Part shown: positions 30,201 through 39,173 of the stretch, in pieces | How the letters are laid out: every line of letters starts with the position of its first letter | Position numbering within the stretch: the stretch's first letter is position 1 | From: Indolivaga macrotermitis | GTDB taxonomy: Bacteria; Bacteroidota; Bacteroidia; Bacteroidales; Dysgonomonadaceae | Direction: 5' to 3' | DNA length: 64,000 nucleotides | Assembly: GCF_900128985.1 (NCBI RefSeq) | Contig: NZ_FQUC01000006.1 | Location: 158,732-222,731, forward strand | Notes under the pieces: generated by a model | The model's database searches: none | What the model saw: only the letters and a program-made list of their open reading frames with translations | Told to the model about the DNA's origin: nothing | Program-made: the position numbers and the translations under genes

Positions 30201-30406
30201 CTAAATTTCCCGTCCATATCCGTTATGGTTCCGGTTGCAGAACCTTTCACAGAAACAGATACACCAATAACTTCATAGCCTTGTTCATCGACTACTGTCC
30301 CTGTTACCGTTTTTGTCTGTGCAAAAACAAACATAGACATGAATCCTAAGATCAGGGTTAACATGCCTTTTGCCTTAAAAAGCTTTCTTTTCTTCGATTT
30401 TCTCAT
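27257..30406 (-). CDS. susC: SusC/RagA-family TonB-dependent oligosaccharide transporter
   Basis: 1049-residue outer-membrane beta-barrel. Order: export signal, carboxypeptidase-regulatory-like domain (KTVTGTVVDEQGYEVIGVSVSVKG), TonB-box region LLDEVVVVGYGTQKKSDVTGA, plug domain (GKAAGVDITSN; NINIRGVRSLTASNTPLYVVDGIP), then the barrel ending in RGYTFGLNIEF with the terminal aromatic typical of outer-membrane proteins. No N-terminal STN domain, so it is probably controlled by the hybrid two-component protein at 31754 rather than by an anti-sigma factor. Pairs with SusD 40 bases downstream. Confidence 0.96.
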   Translation of the reverse strand: MRKSKKRKLFKAKGMLTLILGFMSMFVFAQTKTVTGTVVDEQGYEVIGVSVSVKGSATGTITDMDGKFSINASPKDVLLVRYVGYVEQSVLVGTQTNIRIVLQEDTQLLDEVVVVGYGTQKKSDVTGAMISVGEKELKSRPVSNAFEALQGKAAGVDITSNERPGEIGNINIRGVRSLTASNTPLYVVDGIPIMSSSGIETLNTNDIESIDILKDASATAIYGSRGANGVVLVTTKRGKEGRLTLNYTGTVTVENIQDRMKMMNSDEYITWRRWGYYYLDPNVYPRGDQPTQDNDYKIFLGANDSYAWNNIMKGWASGTWDGSKVATTDWTDMVTRTAISTEHNLSVSGGTDKMSAYGSFGYLNNQGTLEGQEYTRYTAKASIDVMATKWFRMGVTINGTYSLQQYGQSTTGGSPSGPNSIYAAANANLPYAVPYDDEGNRIIYPGGDDAIKTAIDEWKYTDDERQMFRAIGSVYAMLDIGNLVPAVKGLKYRMNFGPDFRYYRRGIFLDEESVNRNGTNYASKENQQDFSWTLDNLIYYDRTFGKHNLGATLLQSATKYNYEQTYLRAIDIPLASQKWNALSKANISSLDDWNSDMTEKQLLSYMGRINYSFDDKYLLTASGRWDGASQLAEGNKWAFFPSLALGWRLEQENFLKEVNWVSQLKLRLGMGTTGNSAIDPYQTKGAIVSLFYPYGNTAIPGYSASESLISNGNVAMANQDLTWERTTQYNLGVDFSFFKGRLSGILDVYTSKTKDLLMEMTIPALTGYTSTYANIGETSNVGFDLTLNTINVKTKDFEWSTSISAAWQKDKIDKLANGKEDDIVNGWFIGHGVGYRQGDTNYSGVIYNYASAGLWKEEDAAEMAKFNANGHSFQVGMARPVDQNGDYKIDPNDDRVIIGHTRPRWTVGMGNTFTYKSFEFSFFLSGRLDYTYDTGGEWQGGRYVQRSISYYNENNKNADYQKPIYNVAGGDPYYNILGYKDGSFIKLRNISLGYTLPVKTARQLGVNNLKVYVQAKNPGLLYSKIDWIDPDLGGSTWNRGYTFGLNIEF

Positions 30407-30886
30407 GGGTACTAAATGGTTAAGATTTCAGTTTTGACAGCATGACCAGGTTAATTCTAATTCATGCCATTGTGTTTCAAACTTTACTAATAATAAAGGA
30501 ATATAGTTTTAATAAGGTTGGTTACTTTTCCGCTCTTCTCTCAAAAATAAGAGCAGTATATGTCATTGAAAAAAGAAACAAAATTTATTAAATTATCATA
30601 ATTCCCTAGGAGCGAAGCAAATGTAAAAATGATAAGATATTGTAAAAAGCATATTTCGGACAAAAAATAAAACAAATCGGACAACCAATTTATCACGTTA
30701 TATTTCAATAACATACAAGTATACCAAATACATAGAGGAGACAAAAAACGTTGGTAATAATCTTATAGAAGAAGGAATACACTTAAACATCCCGGATTTG
30801 ATTACATAAACATTTTTTAATAAATTGCACTCGTTACTTGATAATACCAGATAAGAGTTTTACTAATCATATTTCGGATCAACCCA
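30407..30886. other. 480-bp intergenic region between susC and the SGNH gene
   Basis: Divergent regulatory region. I see no gene with credible coding character. A near-consensus -7 (TAAAGTTTG, one base too long) lies upstream of susC on the minus strand. The region must hold the site for the hybrid regulator, but no clear repeat was found. Confidence 0.4.
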
Positions 30887-31732
30887 ATGAAAAATTATAG
30901 ACTAATATTAATATGCTTGTTGCTTTGTTCTTCCCCCTTATTCTCCCAGCAACAAATTCCAGAAGCAAATAATCTCAGAGGTTGGGTTATGCACCCTTGG
31001 TATGGAAAACGGGTAGCATACATCGGAGATTCTTTTACTGACCCGAATAGTTATGGAGATAAGATTCAGAAATATTGGTCTTTTTTACAGGAATGGCTTA
31101 ATATAACCCCTTATGTATATGGAGTCAGTGGCCGTCAGTGGAATGACGTACCCCATCAGGCACAGCAATTAAAAGAGAATCACGGCAATGATGTTGATGC
31201 TATACTTGTCTTTATGGGAACCAACGATTTTAATAATGGTGTCCCTATCGGCGAATGGTTTACCGAAAAAGAAGAACAGGTTATGGCCGCCAATGGAGAA
31301 CTTAAGCAATTGGTGACACGTAAAAAACGTACACCTATCATGAATAACGACACATATAAAGGACGTATCAATATAGGTATAACCGAACTAAAGAAACTAT
31401 ATCCTGACAAACAGATAATATTATTAACTCCAATGCACCGGTCATTAGCCGACTTTGGAGAGAAGAATGTCCAGCCGGATGAAAGCTATCAAAATAGATG
31501 CGGCGAATATATCGATGCCTATGTTCAGGTAACAAAAGAGGCCGGAAATATATGGGGAATACCTGTTATCGACATGAATGCTGCCACCGGAATGAATCCC
31601 ATGATAGAAGAACAACTCATTTATTTTTATGATCCGGGCTTCGACCGGCTACATCCCAGTACAAACGGACAGAAACGCATTGCGCAAACACTCATATATC
31701 AGTTGTTATCGTTACCCTGTATTTTTGAATAG
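30887..31732 (+). CDS. Exported SGNH/GDSL-family esterase
   Basis: 281 residues with a signal peptide (LILICLLLCSSPLFSQ, cleavage about residue 20). SGNH blocks: RVAYIGDSFTDP (nucleophile Ser49), GVSGRQW (oxyanion Gly), FMGTNDF (Asn) and GFDRLHPS (Asp and His). All catalytic positions are present. In a polysaccharide locus such enzymes usually remove acetyl groups from sugars; with GH105 next door a pectin or rhamnogalacturonan acetylesterase role is reasonable (inference). Encoded opposite to susCD and convergent with the hybrid regulator. Confidence 0.87.
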   Translation: MKNYRLILICLLLCSSPLFSQQQIPEANNLRGWVMHPWYGKRVAYIGDSFTDPNSYGDKIQKYWSFLQEWLNITPYVYGVSGRQWNDVPHQAQQLKENHGNDVDAILVFMGTNDFNNGVPIGEWFTEKEEQVMAANGELKQLVTRKKRTPIMNNDTYKGRINIGITELKKLYPDKQIILLTPMHRSLADFGEKNVQPDESYQNRCGEYIDAYVQVTKEAGNIWGIPVIDMNAATGMNPMIEEQLIYFYDPGFDRLHPSTNGQKRIAQTLIYQLLSLPCIFE

Positions 31733-31753
31733 TAGTTTAAATATAGAATCAGC

Positions 31754-34700
31754 CTAAGACTTTTCGAGAAACTCTTTCGGGGTTTTCCCAAATTCTTTGA
31801 TAAAACATTTGGTAAAATAAGAATGATTGGAGAATCCTACTAAATAAACAACTTCTGCTATCGAAAACTTCTTTTCGGATAGTAGCATTGCTGCTTTTTT
31901 CAATCTGATCGTACGAATATATTCGACAGGTGTTTTTCCTGTAAGTTGTTTTATTTTTCGGTAGAGCTGTTTGGTATCCGTCCGGCTTATAGAGGACAAT
32001 GCATTTACATTAAAATCGGGATCGGCAATTCGATCTTCAATTATCCGTGTTATCCTGGTCAGAAATTTTTCATTTATTGAAACCACATCCATTTTGGAAG
32101 GGGTTGTAACTGTCTCGATCCTGATTTTTTCTTCTAAAATGTCCTGTTTAGATACAAGCTGTTTTATCCGCGACAGTAATACCTGAATATCAAAAGGTTT
32201 TGCTATAAAATATTCAATGCCAATATCAATACTCTCCCATTCGGTTTGCATATCGTCTTTCGCTGTAAGCATAATGATGGGCGTTGTTGCAAACGGCACA
32301 TGTTTCCTTATTTGACGGCACATTTCCAAGCCATCTACCTCCGGCATCATTACATCAGCAATAATAAGATCGGGCCTTACTTTCAAACACAAGTCTAAAC
32401 CCTCCCTGCCATTATTAGCTATGGCGATCCGGTAGTATGTGCCTAAATATTGAGACAGGAAATCGGTTATCTGAATATTATCATCTACAACTAAGATCAG
32501 ATACTTTCTTTCATCAGTGTCTGCTAGGACATCTTCATTCTCCGACGATTCACTGTCTTCCTCTACAGCAAGAGGTAAGATTACGGTAAATAATGTTCCT
32601 TCGCCTTCGACAGATTCAACATATACTTTGCCGTCATGCAATTCAACAAAGTTCTTTACTAAAGCCAATCCGATGCCGGTACCTTCTTTATCTTTTGCAT
32701 TTTTCGATTGAAAAAAACGATCGAAAATATAAGGAAGCTCCGATTCGGCAATCCCCTCTCCGGTATCTTTTACTTTTACAGACAGAATCCTGTCTTCTTT
32801 TTGATACTCTACAGATAATTCGACCTCATCGCCAGAGTTAGTATATTTATAAGCATTCGAGAGTAAATTATTTAAGATTGATTCCATTTTGATTACATCA
32901 ATCTTCATATACAGTTTGTCAACATTCGAAACAAATGAGACCTTCACATTTCCACCCGAAAAGAGGGTTTGATGTGCATCTACTATTTTTCGGGCAAAAC
33001 TTACAAACTCTACAATCGAACAGATAAGGCTTTGTTCATTTTTATCATTTCTCTGGAGATTCAATGCCTGATTGATTAAGCTGTTTAATTGTAAAGCATT
33101 CTGTTCTATCATTTTCAGGTTCTTTCTCAACTCCACATTCTTAGTTTCATGTATCAATTTACTTACAGGTGCAATAATAAGGCTCAAAGGAGTCTTAAAC
33201 TCATGTGAAATATCTGTAAAAAAGTCAATCTTGAGCTTGGATAATTCCAAAGTCTTTTCTTTTTCGATACGTTCAATCTTTAAACGGTGCCTTACCATAT
33301 TGTAGTTCAAAATCCACAAAAGCAAACAAGTTAAAAGTAAGGCATAAATAAATTTAGCCAATCCGGAAAGATACCATGGTGAATGAATTATAAATTCAAA
33401 TTTATTTTTCGCGGAGGATGGTTTACCATTCGCATCAAGTAAACAAATAGATAAGATATATTTACCGGGAGGTATATGCGAATATGATATCCTGTTTGAT
33501 CCGGATTCAACCATTTGCCAGTTATCATCAAAATCATCCATCTTATACATAAACTTTCCGGACCGGGAAGAATACTTTAAATCCGAAAACTCGATAATTA
33601 TATTATTCTGATTGTAATTTAACTCCACAGATTGAACATATCTTATACTTTTACCTTTTGATCTGAAAGGTTTGCCGTCAACATACAGCCTTGTCAAATA
33701 AATGGGGGATTCGGATATCTCTGATTTAGCCAGATATTTAGAGAAGACACCAATACCATCGACCATCCCGAAAATTACCTGATCTGATATCTTATCATAA
33801 TATCCACCCGAGAAATATTTTTCCGGATAATCCAGATAATTAATAGTTCCCGATAATTTATTTATAAGAATTATCCCGTTAGAAGATGATACCCAAATAT
33901 CGTCTTCAACCTCTACCATAGAATATATATTGCCGCTCTCAAAGCCCTTAAACTTTATATAAGTAACTTTATCCGTGCGGGTATCAATCTTGCATACTCC
34001 TTTATTTACAGCAGTCCATATATAACCATTACTATCCAAAAGCATTTGTTTGAATAAGGGAAATACCTCTTTCTTACGATCATTATATAACCTGATACTA
34101 GTGACATGGCTTGTTTCCATATCTATTTTAAACAGCCCCTGTCCTATTACCCATATATGCCCCGATCTGTCTTGCAGAATCTTATGTATATGATTTCTGT
34201 CCAATCCGTTGGCTTTTGAATAGTGGTCTATGGCTACATAATCTCCTTTTGTTGTATTTACCAAAGCATCCTTATCTACCACAAAAATACCTCCCAGCCA
34301 TGTGCTAATCCACAGTCGCCTGTTATCATCTTCAATTATGCTATATGCCCAGTTCGCATTATAATGATTTGTACTGTCTGTTATATTATAATAAACAAAT
34401 TCTTGTGTTTCATCTATATATCGCCCAATACCCCCATCTGTGGCTATCCAAATATTCTGTTCCTTATCTTCGTAAATATCCCTTACATGATTGTGCTGCA
34501 AAGAATAACGCTTACCACCAACACGATACCATATATAGTTTCCGGGTTGAAAATTGAAGTTGTATTTTGTGAGGATTAATCCATCCGTACCACCCAGCCA
34601 TAAATTATTACGTGAATCCCTGTATACTTTCGAAAATGTATTTCCATCTCCAATATTTGTAATATAAGAAATAGGTATAAAATGATAAGCATTTTGGTTC

Positions 34701-35689
34701 CTGAGAAGAGAAACACCACCGTTTGTTCCTATCCAAATATTCCTGCTTTTATCTAAATATATATTGGTAAGAGAATTATTGACCAGCGACTGAGAATATC
34801 TCGAATCATGCATAATGTGCTTTGTCTGCTTATTCTCAGGTTCATATACATACAGGCCATTGTCAGTACCAACTAATAATTTTCCGTCATTATCCAAGTT
34901 TATTGCCTTCACGGTACTACCGTTGAACTGATCTAACCTTTCAATTCTCCGGTTTTTCAGTTCATATACAAAAAGTGCTCCATCAGCCCCAATCCATACG
35001 CAATTGCGCAACGAATCGTAATATAATACATAAATGCAGAGGTTGTTTTTAAGATTAATTGCCGGTAGTTCAATTTTTTCAAACTTATCCGAATCCGATA
35101 TATACACACATAATCCATCGTATGTGCCTATATACAAGTCTCCATCATTTGAACGTACTATGGAATAAATTGCCTGATGAGGAATATTTGTGTTCTTTAC
35201 CTCCTCTAGAGTATTGTCATTTGTGTGGTATTTATACAATCCCTGTATCGAACCAATCCATAGAGTATTTTCATCCCGCAATAAAGATCGTATATCAAAA
35301 GAGATATCTATCGGAGGAGGCGAAAACTTATTTTTTTTATAATTGAAAAAGAACAGGCCGTTTCCCGATCCGAAACAAATATTCTCACTATCCCAGATAA
35401 AACCACAACTTACATGGTTCGTATTTACCGGAACTTCGGAAGCCGGGCTTACTTTATATGTTGCATATCCATCAAAAGAATAAACACCCTTATCCGTACC
35501 CATCCAGATCATGCCTAAAGGATCTTGCACAAAGCAATTTACAAACAATAAATCGTCGAAAGGAACTGTTTCCAGCTCCCAATATTTATTGTTATCCTGC
35601 CCTGAGAGATTATAAGTATGAGTTAAGGCAATAATTGTAAGAATAAAAGCACACCATCTGTTTATTCTTTCTACAAATTGACAGATCAT
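31754..35689 (-). CDS. Hybrid two-component system regulator (HTCS) of the polysaccharide locus
   Basis: 1311 residues combining sensor, kinase, receiver and DNA-binding parts. Signal/anchor at 12-30; two seven-bladed propeller repeats (many WIGTxxGL/YxY-type Reg_prop units) to about 640; Y_Y_Y domain (RISYSHIPPGKYILSI); TM at 777-799; HisKA with His829 in FTDISHEFKTPL; HATPase_c with DTGEGI and GTGIGLALV; receiver with Asp1112 in LIIADVMMPEVDG; and C-terminal AraC HTH ending EFGKTPKEFLEKS. HTCS proteins bind an oligosaccharide in the periplasm and activate their locus directly. A -7 element TATATTTG on the minus strand at 35728-35735 is the likely promoter. Confidence 0.96.
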   Translation of the reverse strand: MICQFVERINRWCAFILTIIALTHTYNLSGQDNNKYWELETVPFDDLLFVNCFVQDPLGMIWMGTDKGVYSFDGYATYKVSPASEVPVNTNHVSCGFIWDSENICFGSGNGLFFFNYKKNKFSPPPIDISFDIRSLLRDENTLWIGSIQGLYKYHTNDNTLEEVKNTNIPHQAIYSIVRSNDGDLYIGTYDGLCVYISDSDKFEKIELPAINLKNNLCIYVLYYDSLRNCVWIGADGALFVYELKNRRIERLDQFNGSTVKAINLDNDGKLLVGTDNGLYVYEPENKQTKHIMHDSRYSQSLVNNSLTNIYLDKSRNIWIGTNGGVSLLRNQNAYHFIPISYITNIGDGNTFSKVYRDSRNNLWLGGTDGLILTKYNFNFQPGNYIWYRVGGKRYSLQHNHVRDIYEDKEQNIWIATDGGIGRYIDETQEFVYYNITDSTNHYNANWAYSIIEDDNRRLWISTWLGGIFVVDKDALVNTTKGDYVAIDHYSKANGLDRNHIHKILQDRSGHIWVIGQGLFKIDMETSHVTSIRLYNDRKKEVFPLFKQMLLDSNGYIWTAVNKGVCKIDTRTDKVTYIKFKGFESGNIYSMVEVEDDIWVSSSNGIILINKLSGTINYLDYPEKYFSGGYYDKISDQVIFGMVDGIGVFSKYLAKSEISESPIYLTRLYVDGKPFRSKGKSIRYVQSVELNYNQNNIIIEFSDLKYSSRSGKFMYKMDDFDDNWQMVESGSNRISYSHIPPGKYILSICLLDANGKPSSAKNKFEFIIHSPWYLSGLAKFIYALLLTCLLLWILNYNMVRHRLKIERIEKEKTLELSKLKIDFFTDISHEFKTPLSLIIAPVSKLIHETKNVELRKNLKMIEQNALQLNSLINQALNLQRNDKNEQSLICSIVEFVSFARKIVDAHQTLFSGGNVKVSFVSNVDKLYMKIDVIKMESILNNLLSNAYKYTNSGDEVELSVEYQKEDRILSVKVKDTGEGIAESELPYIFDRFFQSKNAKDKEGTGIGLALVKNFVELHDGKVYVESVEGEGTLFTVILPLAVEEDSESSENEDVLADTDERKYLILVVDDNIQITDFLSQYLGTYYRIAIANNGREGLDLCLKVRPDLIIADVMMPEVDGLEMCRQIRKHVPFATTPIIMLTAKDDMQTEWESIDIGIEYFIAKPFDIQVLLSRIKQLVSKQDILEEKIRIETVTTPSKMDVVSINEKFLTRITRIIEDRIADPDFNVNALSSISRTDTKQLYRKIKQLTGKTPVEYIRTIRLKKAAMLLSEKKFSIAEVVYLVGFSNHSYFTKCFIKEFGKTPKEFLEKS

Positions 35690-35727
35690 TTATTCACTTA
35701 AAATATAAGATAAGGTTGTAACAGTCT

Positions 35728-35735
35728 CAAATATA
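35728..35735 (-). promoter_or_regulatory. -7 promoter element of the HTCS gene
   Basis: Minus-strand TATATTTG matches TAnnTTTG, 39 bases before the ATG. No clear -33 element. Confidence 0.45.
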
Positions 35736-35769
35736 CAAAAAATAAGATAGCCTGATCTTTTTAAAGAAG

Positions 35770-36219
35770 TTAACTTTGAGACAAATCGTTCTTCAAAAGT
35801 ATTACTAAAGCTTCCTGTAACTTCTCTTTATCAATCGCGGAAAAAAAAGTCTCATCGACCATCAAGGCCTTTTCTTTACCTTTTAGAGCTTTCTCGATAC
35901 CTTTTTCTGTCAGCGATAAAATATATGCACGTTTATCCGTAGGGTGAATATCCCTTACCATCAGTCCTTTTTCGACCAGAGATTTCACGACATTCGAAAC
36001 CATCGCTTTATCAAGACGGCGTTCGTCGGAAATCATTTGTTGCGTAACCATAGTATCCTCACTGCCCAACTCCATAGTCCCGGCCAGAATGATGAACTGT
36101 ATATAGGTGATATCCAGTTCCCTCAAAGCCGCATTAACAATACGCTGCTTCAAAAAGGTCACCTGTGTCAACAAATAGCCTAATTGTTCATCCGGTTTAT
36201 CAGCTTTCTTGTTTATCAT
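35770..36219 (-). CDS. MarR-family transcriptional regulator
   Basis: 149 residues. Winged-helix core: ITYIQFIILAGTMEL, then DEIRRLDKAMVSNVVKSLVEKGLM-like recognition region (ERRLDKAMVSNVVKSLVEKG) and wing VRDIHPTDKRAYILSLTEKGIEKA. Its promoter contains the palindrome at 36245-36262, so it is probably self-repressed. The same palindrome stands before the five-gene operon that starts at 41944, making this protein the likely regulator of both. It is unlike the MarR at 8703 in sequence, and the two palindromes differ too. Confidence 0.9.
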   Translation of the reverse strand: MINKKADKPDEQLGYLLTQVTFLKQRIVNAALRELDITYIQFIILAGTMELGSEDTMVTQQMISDERRLDKAMVSNVVKSLVEKGLMVRDIHPTDKRAYILSLTEKGIEKALKGKEKALMVDETFFSAIDKEKLQEALVILLKNDLSQS

Positions 36220-36238
36220 ATCATCTCTGTTAATATCA

Positions 36239-36262
36239 CAAATTTAGTTTACATATAAACCA
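36239..36262 (-). promoter_or_regulatory. marR promoter with shared palindromic operator
   Basis: Minus-strand -7 TAAATTTG (36239-36246) directly abuts TAGTTTACATATAAACCA (36245-36262), an inverted repeat with arms TAGTTTA/TAAACCA matching at 6 of 7 positions. The first 16 bases are identical to the site at 42000-42015. A bound repressor would block the -33/-7 region. Confidence 0.7.
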
Positions 36263-36447
36263 GAAGCAAGTGGTTTTTCATTTTTAAACTCAACCTCCTC
36301 GTATTTTTTTAATCGTTTTTTATAAAGTATGTTTTTCAACTGTAAAATCCGTGTTGTTTTTATCTATTATATAAATAGAGATCTTTGGTATATTGAAACT
36401 AAGAATAAAAAACCCAAAAAGAAGAATAAAAAAATCTTCAAAAATGG

Positions 36448-36474
36448 TGTCACTTTTGTCACCTTTGTCACTTT
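36448..36474 (+). repeat. Three tandem 9-bp repeats (TGTCACYTT), with scattered extra copies
   Basis: TGTCACTTT, TGTCACCTT and TGTCACTTT lie head to tail. A further direct copy is at 36565-36573 and an inverted copy AGGTGACA at 36531-36538. All are in the 443-base gap between marR and the hydrolase gene, which contains no other gene. Confidence 0.75.
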
Positions 36475-36637
36475 ACAGAGAATAATCAATTGATATAAAA
36501 CAAAATAAAGAGGTAACAAAGGAAACACTCAGGTGACACTCTAATGTCTCATTTGTTTAGTAACTGTCACCTTTCTTATAAAGATTACAACTACAGAAAG
36601 AAAGAATGTTTTCAATTATTGATTCGCATAAAAACTA

Positions 36638-36645
36638 TATCTTTG
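36638..36645 (+). promoter_or_regulatory. -7 promoter element of the MBL-fold hydrolase gene
   Basis: TATCTTTG matches TAnnTTTG, 17 bases before the ATG at 36663; weak TATTG about 20 bases upstream of it. The MarR palindrome is absent here. Confidence 0.5.
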
Positions 36646-36662
36646 GATAAAAGTTATATATT

Positions 36663-37553
36663 ATGAACAAGAATATTTTAGTTATAATTTGCCTTTTTGC
36701 AACAATGAATCTATTTGAGCTTAAAGCTGAAGAACCACGGTCATATCAGGTAGGAGAATACAGTATTTATGTATTGACCGAAAATGAAGGACAGGGCAAT
36801 ATCAAGATATTGATTGATGCTCCTAAAGAAGTTACTGACGAATATACTCCCGACGGCACATTCCCAAATGCCGTCCATGCGATCGTAATAAAAAAGCAAG
36901 ATGAAATCTGGCTTGTCGATACAGGATTCGGTCGAAATATATTTACACAGATGGAATCAATAGGTATTTCGCCCGAGAATGTCGACCATGTCTTATTAAC
37001 TCATATGCATGGTGACCATATCGGAGGGATGCTCAGGGAAGACAAACCTGCTTTTCAGAATGCAGATGTAACTGTATCCGAAAATGAGCAAAAATATTGG
37101 GGAAGTGAAGAAAAAATGATGGAAATGCCCGAAAACCGCAGAGGAAATTTCCTTTCCGCACAAAACGTCTTCCGCCAATACGGAGATAAGGTCAAGATAC
37201 AACAACCTTATGATATTAATAGCAAGTTTACAGACGGTATCCATATGCTGGAGGCTTACGGGCATACGCCGGGACATGTAATGTACTTAATACAAGACGG
37301 AGAGGATAAACTGCTTATATGGGGCGACCTTACTCATGCACTGGCAATACAAATGCCACACCCTGAGATATCTGTCACTTATGACATAGATCCGGATATG
37401 GCACGCAATAGCCGTTTAAAAGTATTGGAATATGTAGCTAAAAATAAGATCAAGATTGCCGGAATGCATGTTCCTTACTCGGGTGTCGGAGAAATCGGGA
37501 AAAGTGAAACATCTAACGGATATACTTTTTCTGCGATTCCTGGTTTACCCTGA
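36663..37553 (+). CDS. Exported metallo-beta-lactamase-fold hydrolase
   Basis: 296 residues with a signal peptide (residues 5-22). Zinc-site motif HMHGDHIGG (His114, His116, Asp118, His119), then GHTPGH, GDLTH and a C-terminal HVPYSG, matching the metallo-hydrolase order used by lactonases and related enzymes. Exported, so it acts in the periplasm or outside. Reaction unknown: lactone, ester or beta-lactam hydrolysis are possible; a lactonase-like role is suggested by overall shape only. Divergent from the MarR gene, and convergent with the tannase-like gene, whose stop lies 8 bases away. Confidence 0.85.
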   Translation: MNKNILVIICLFATMNLFELKAEEPRSYQVGEYSIYVLTENEGQGNIKILIDAPKEVTDEYTPDGTFPNAVHAIVIKKQDEIWLVDTGFGRNIFTQMESIGISPENVDHVLLTHMHGDHIGGMLREDKPAFQNADVTVSENEQKYWGSEEKMMEMPENRRGNFLSAQNVFRQYGDKVKIQQPYDINSKFTDGIHMLEAYGHTPGHVMYLIQDGEDKLLIWGDLTHALAIQMPHPEISVTYDIDPDMARNSRLKVLEYVAKNKIKIAGMHVPYSGVGEIGKSETSNGYTFSAIPGLP

Positions 37554-37561
37554 AAGCCTTC

Positions 37562-39157
37562 TTATCTTGAAATGCTATCTATCCATTGGAATAATTCATC
37601 TAAATCATAGTCTCCACTGTGTGGTTTATCCCAAGGCAGAGCATAATCGACCTGATATCCTCTGTTCTGCAGGTAGGTAGCCAGTATAGCCGAAATAGCT
37701 AATCCGGTATCTTTATCCTTAGAGCCATGCCTGATTCGCCAGTACTTAGCCGTTTCTGAATCGGGGGTACCGATATAATACATCGGATTCATCAGCTTCA
37801 CAATATGTTTGTCAGCTCTGCTTGCACTGGTGGTAGTATTTTGTTGTCCATACTCAGTAAAATGCTGATTGTCGATAATATCCGTACCAAACAGGTTGTT
37901 CTCTCCACTGGATAAGTCCAGAGCATCAAAAGCTGGAGGGGTTTTCTGTCGCTCCATATAACGGATATAAGCATCCCAATCCAAATCAGTTACTACATTA
38001 TTTTGTATAACAATCCATTTATATTGCGATATATCAGTACCTTCTTTCAATGCTTTATTAGCAGACGCGATAACATAAGATTTAACCAGAGTCTTGAAAC
38101 TGCCGTTACCGTCTTTATCAAGAGTCAGAATATCACCTTGAAGATTTTTCAGTTGCAAGCTGTTGATATAGTCCGGAAACATGTTCTTCAAAGCTGTGGA
38201 GACTCCGGTTTGTTGTTCTGTTAAGTTCATCTCCGTATTATTACCTTCAGAAGCGAACATTCCTCCTTTGCGGTAATGATCAATACCGTTAAATTGCCAT
38301 TCGTAAGCCATATCAGCATTATCGAGGTTTGTTATAGGGCAATATGCCGAAGTCGCAAAAATAGCATCGCTGCCATTAGCGGCCCCCAGTTCATCTAAAT
38401 ATTGTTGATAATCCGGATTGTTCCCGGTAGCTCCTAACAAAGCAGACATTGCCCCTCCGGCACTCGTTCCATTTGAAATAATCTTATTCGCATCTCCGGG
38501 CATTGCTTTGTCATTGTATTTCAAATAACGGACAGCCGCTTTTAAATCAACAATGGCAGCCGGAGCCTTTCCATAAAACCGTCCATTTCCATCTTTATTG
38601 GTACGTCCTCTGGCTCCTGCCGAAGCAACCACATATCCTTTAGACAATGCCGCAATTACGGTATTCTCTTTCTGAGCAGTTTCCATCATAGACGGTCTAT
38701 TATCAGCATGCCTGAACTGCCCATCCCTGTTACCTGTTCTTGGCCTGTCGCTTCTCGGTCTGCCTTCGCGCCGATCCCTGTTAGCTCTATTATTCATCGG
38801 TCTTTCATTCCCGAAACCGGTGTTCTGTGTAGATGCCGGTGTAGCCGGCATATAACCACCTATCTGGTTAGGAAAAAAGACAGGTGCAGTTTCGGATGAA
38901 TAACCATTAATACTATTTCCCTGAAAATAAGCTTCCGGGATATAGATATTCATCTTATGATAAACTGTATCTACCGGATTAGCGACATAAACGATGCCTT
39001 CAAATGCCCGTATATTAAATTTCTGCCCGCGATACTCAAGCGTTTGTTTCTTATACTTTTGGGAATCAAATTCTAATTTATAGCTGCCATTCTGAGCAAA
39101 TAGACCTAATGAAAGAACAGCTAACAAATTTGTTATAATTATTCTTATATTCTTCAT
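37562..39157 (-). CDS. Subtype-B tannase-like exported esterase (alpha/beta hydrolase)
   Basis: 531 residues with a signal peptide ending LGLFAQ. Nucleophile elbow GTSAGGA with Ser232; the later segments RIRHGSKDKDT and KPHSGDYD supply the candidate Asp and His, in the same order as in lactobacillal tannase TanLp. Such enzymes cut galloyl or similar aromatic esters. An Arg/Asn/Gly-rich, low-complexity insert occupies about residues 119-156, just before the catalytic core, and is probably a disordered surface loop. Last gene of the operon starting at 41944. The aromatic-ester substrate is inferred from the family. Confidence 0.82.
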   Translation of the reverse strand: MKNIRIIITNLLAVLSLGLFAQNGSYKLEFDSQKYKKQTLEYRGQKFNIRAFEGIVYVANPVDTVYHKMNIYIPEAYFQGNSINGYSSETAPVFFPNQIGGYMPATPASTQNTGFGNERPMNNRANRDRREGRPRSDRPRTGNRDGQFRHADNRPSMMETAQKENTVIAALSKGYVVASAGARGRTNKDGNGRFYGKAPAAIVDLKAAVRYLKYNDKAMPGDANKIISNGTSAGGAMSALLGATGNNPDYQQYLDELGAANGSDAIFATSAYCPITNLDNADMAYEWQFNGIDHYRKGGMFASEGNNTEMNLTEQQTGVSTALKNMFPDYINSLQLKNLQGDILTLDKDGNGSFKTLVKSYVIASANKALKEGTDISQYKWIVIQNNVVTDLDWDAYIRYMERQKTPPAFDALDLSSGENNLFGTDIIDNQHFTEYGQQNTTTSASRADKHIVKLMNPMYYIGTPDSETAKYWRIRHGSKDKDTGLAISAILATYLQNRGYQVDYALPWDKPHSGDYDLDELFQWIDSISR

Positions 39158-39173
39158 CGGATGATACTCTTTA

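Noticed and set aside
30541..30744. Minus-strand open frame of 67 codons between susC and the SGNH gene
   Set aside because: AT-rich Phe/Leu/Tyr-heavy composition, no promoter or ribosome site, and it lies in a regulatory region.
36421..36480. Repeat region read as coding for a KVT-repeat protein remnant
   Set aside because: No start codon and no continuing frame of useful length; treated as non-coding repeats.
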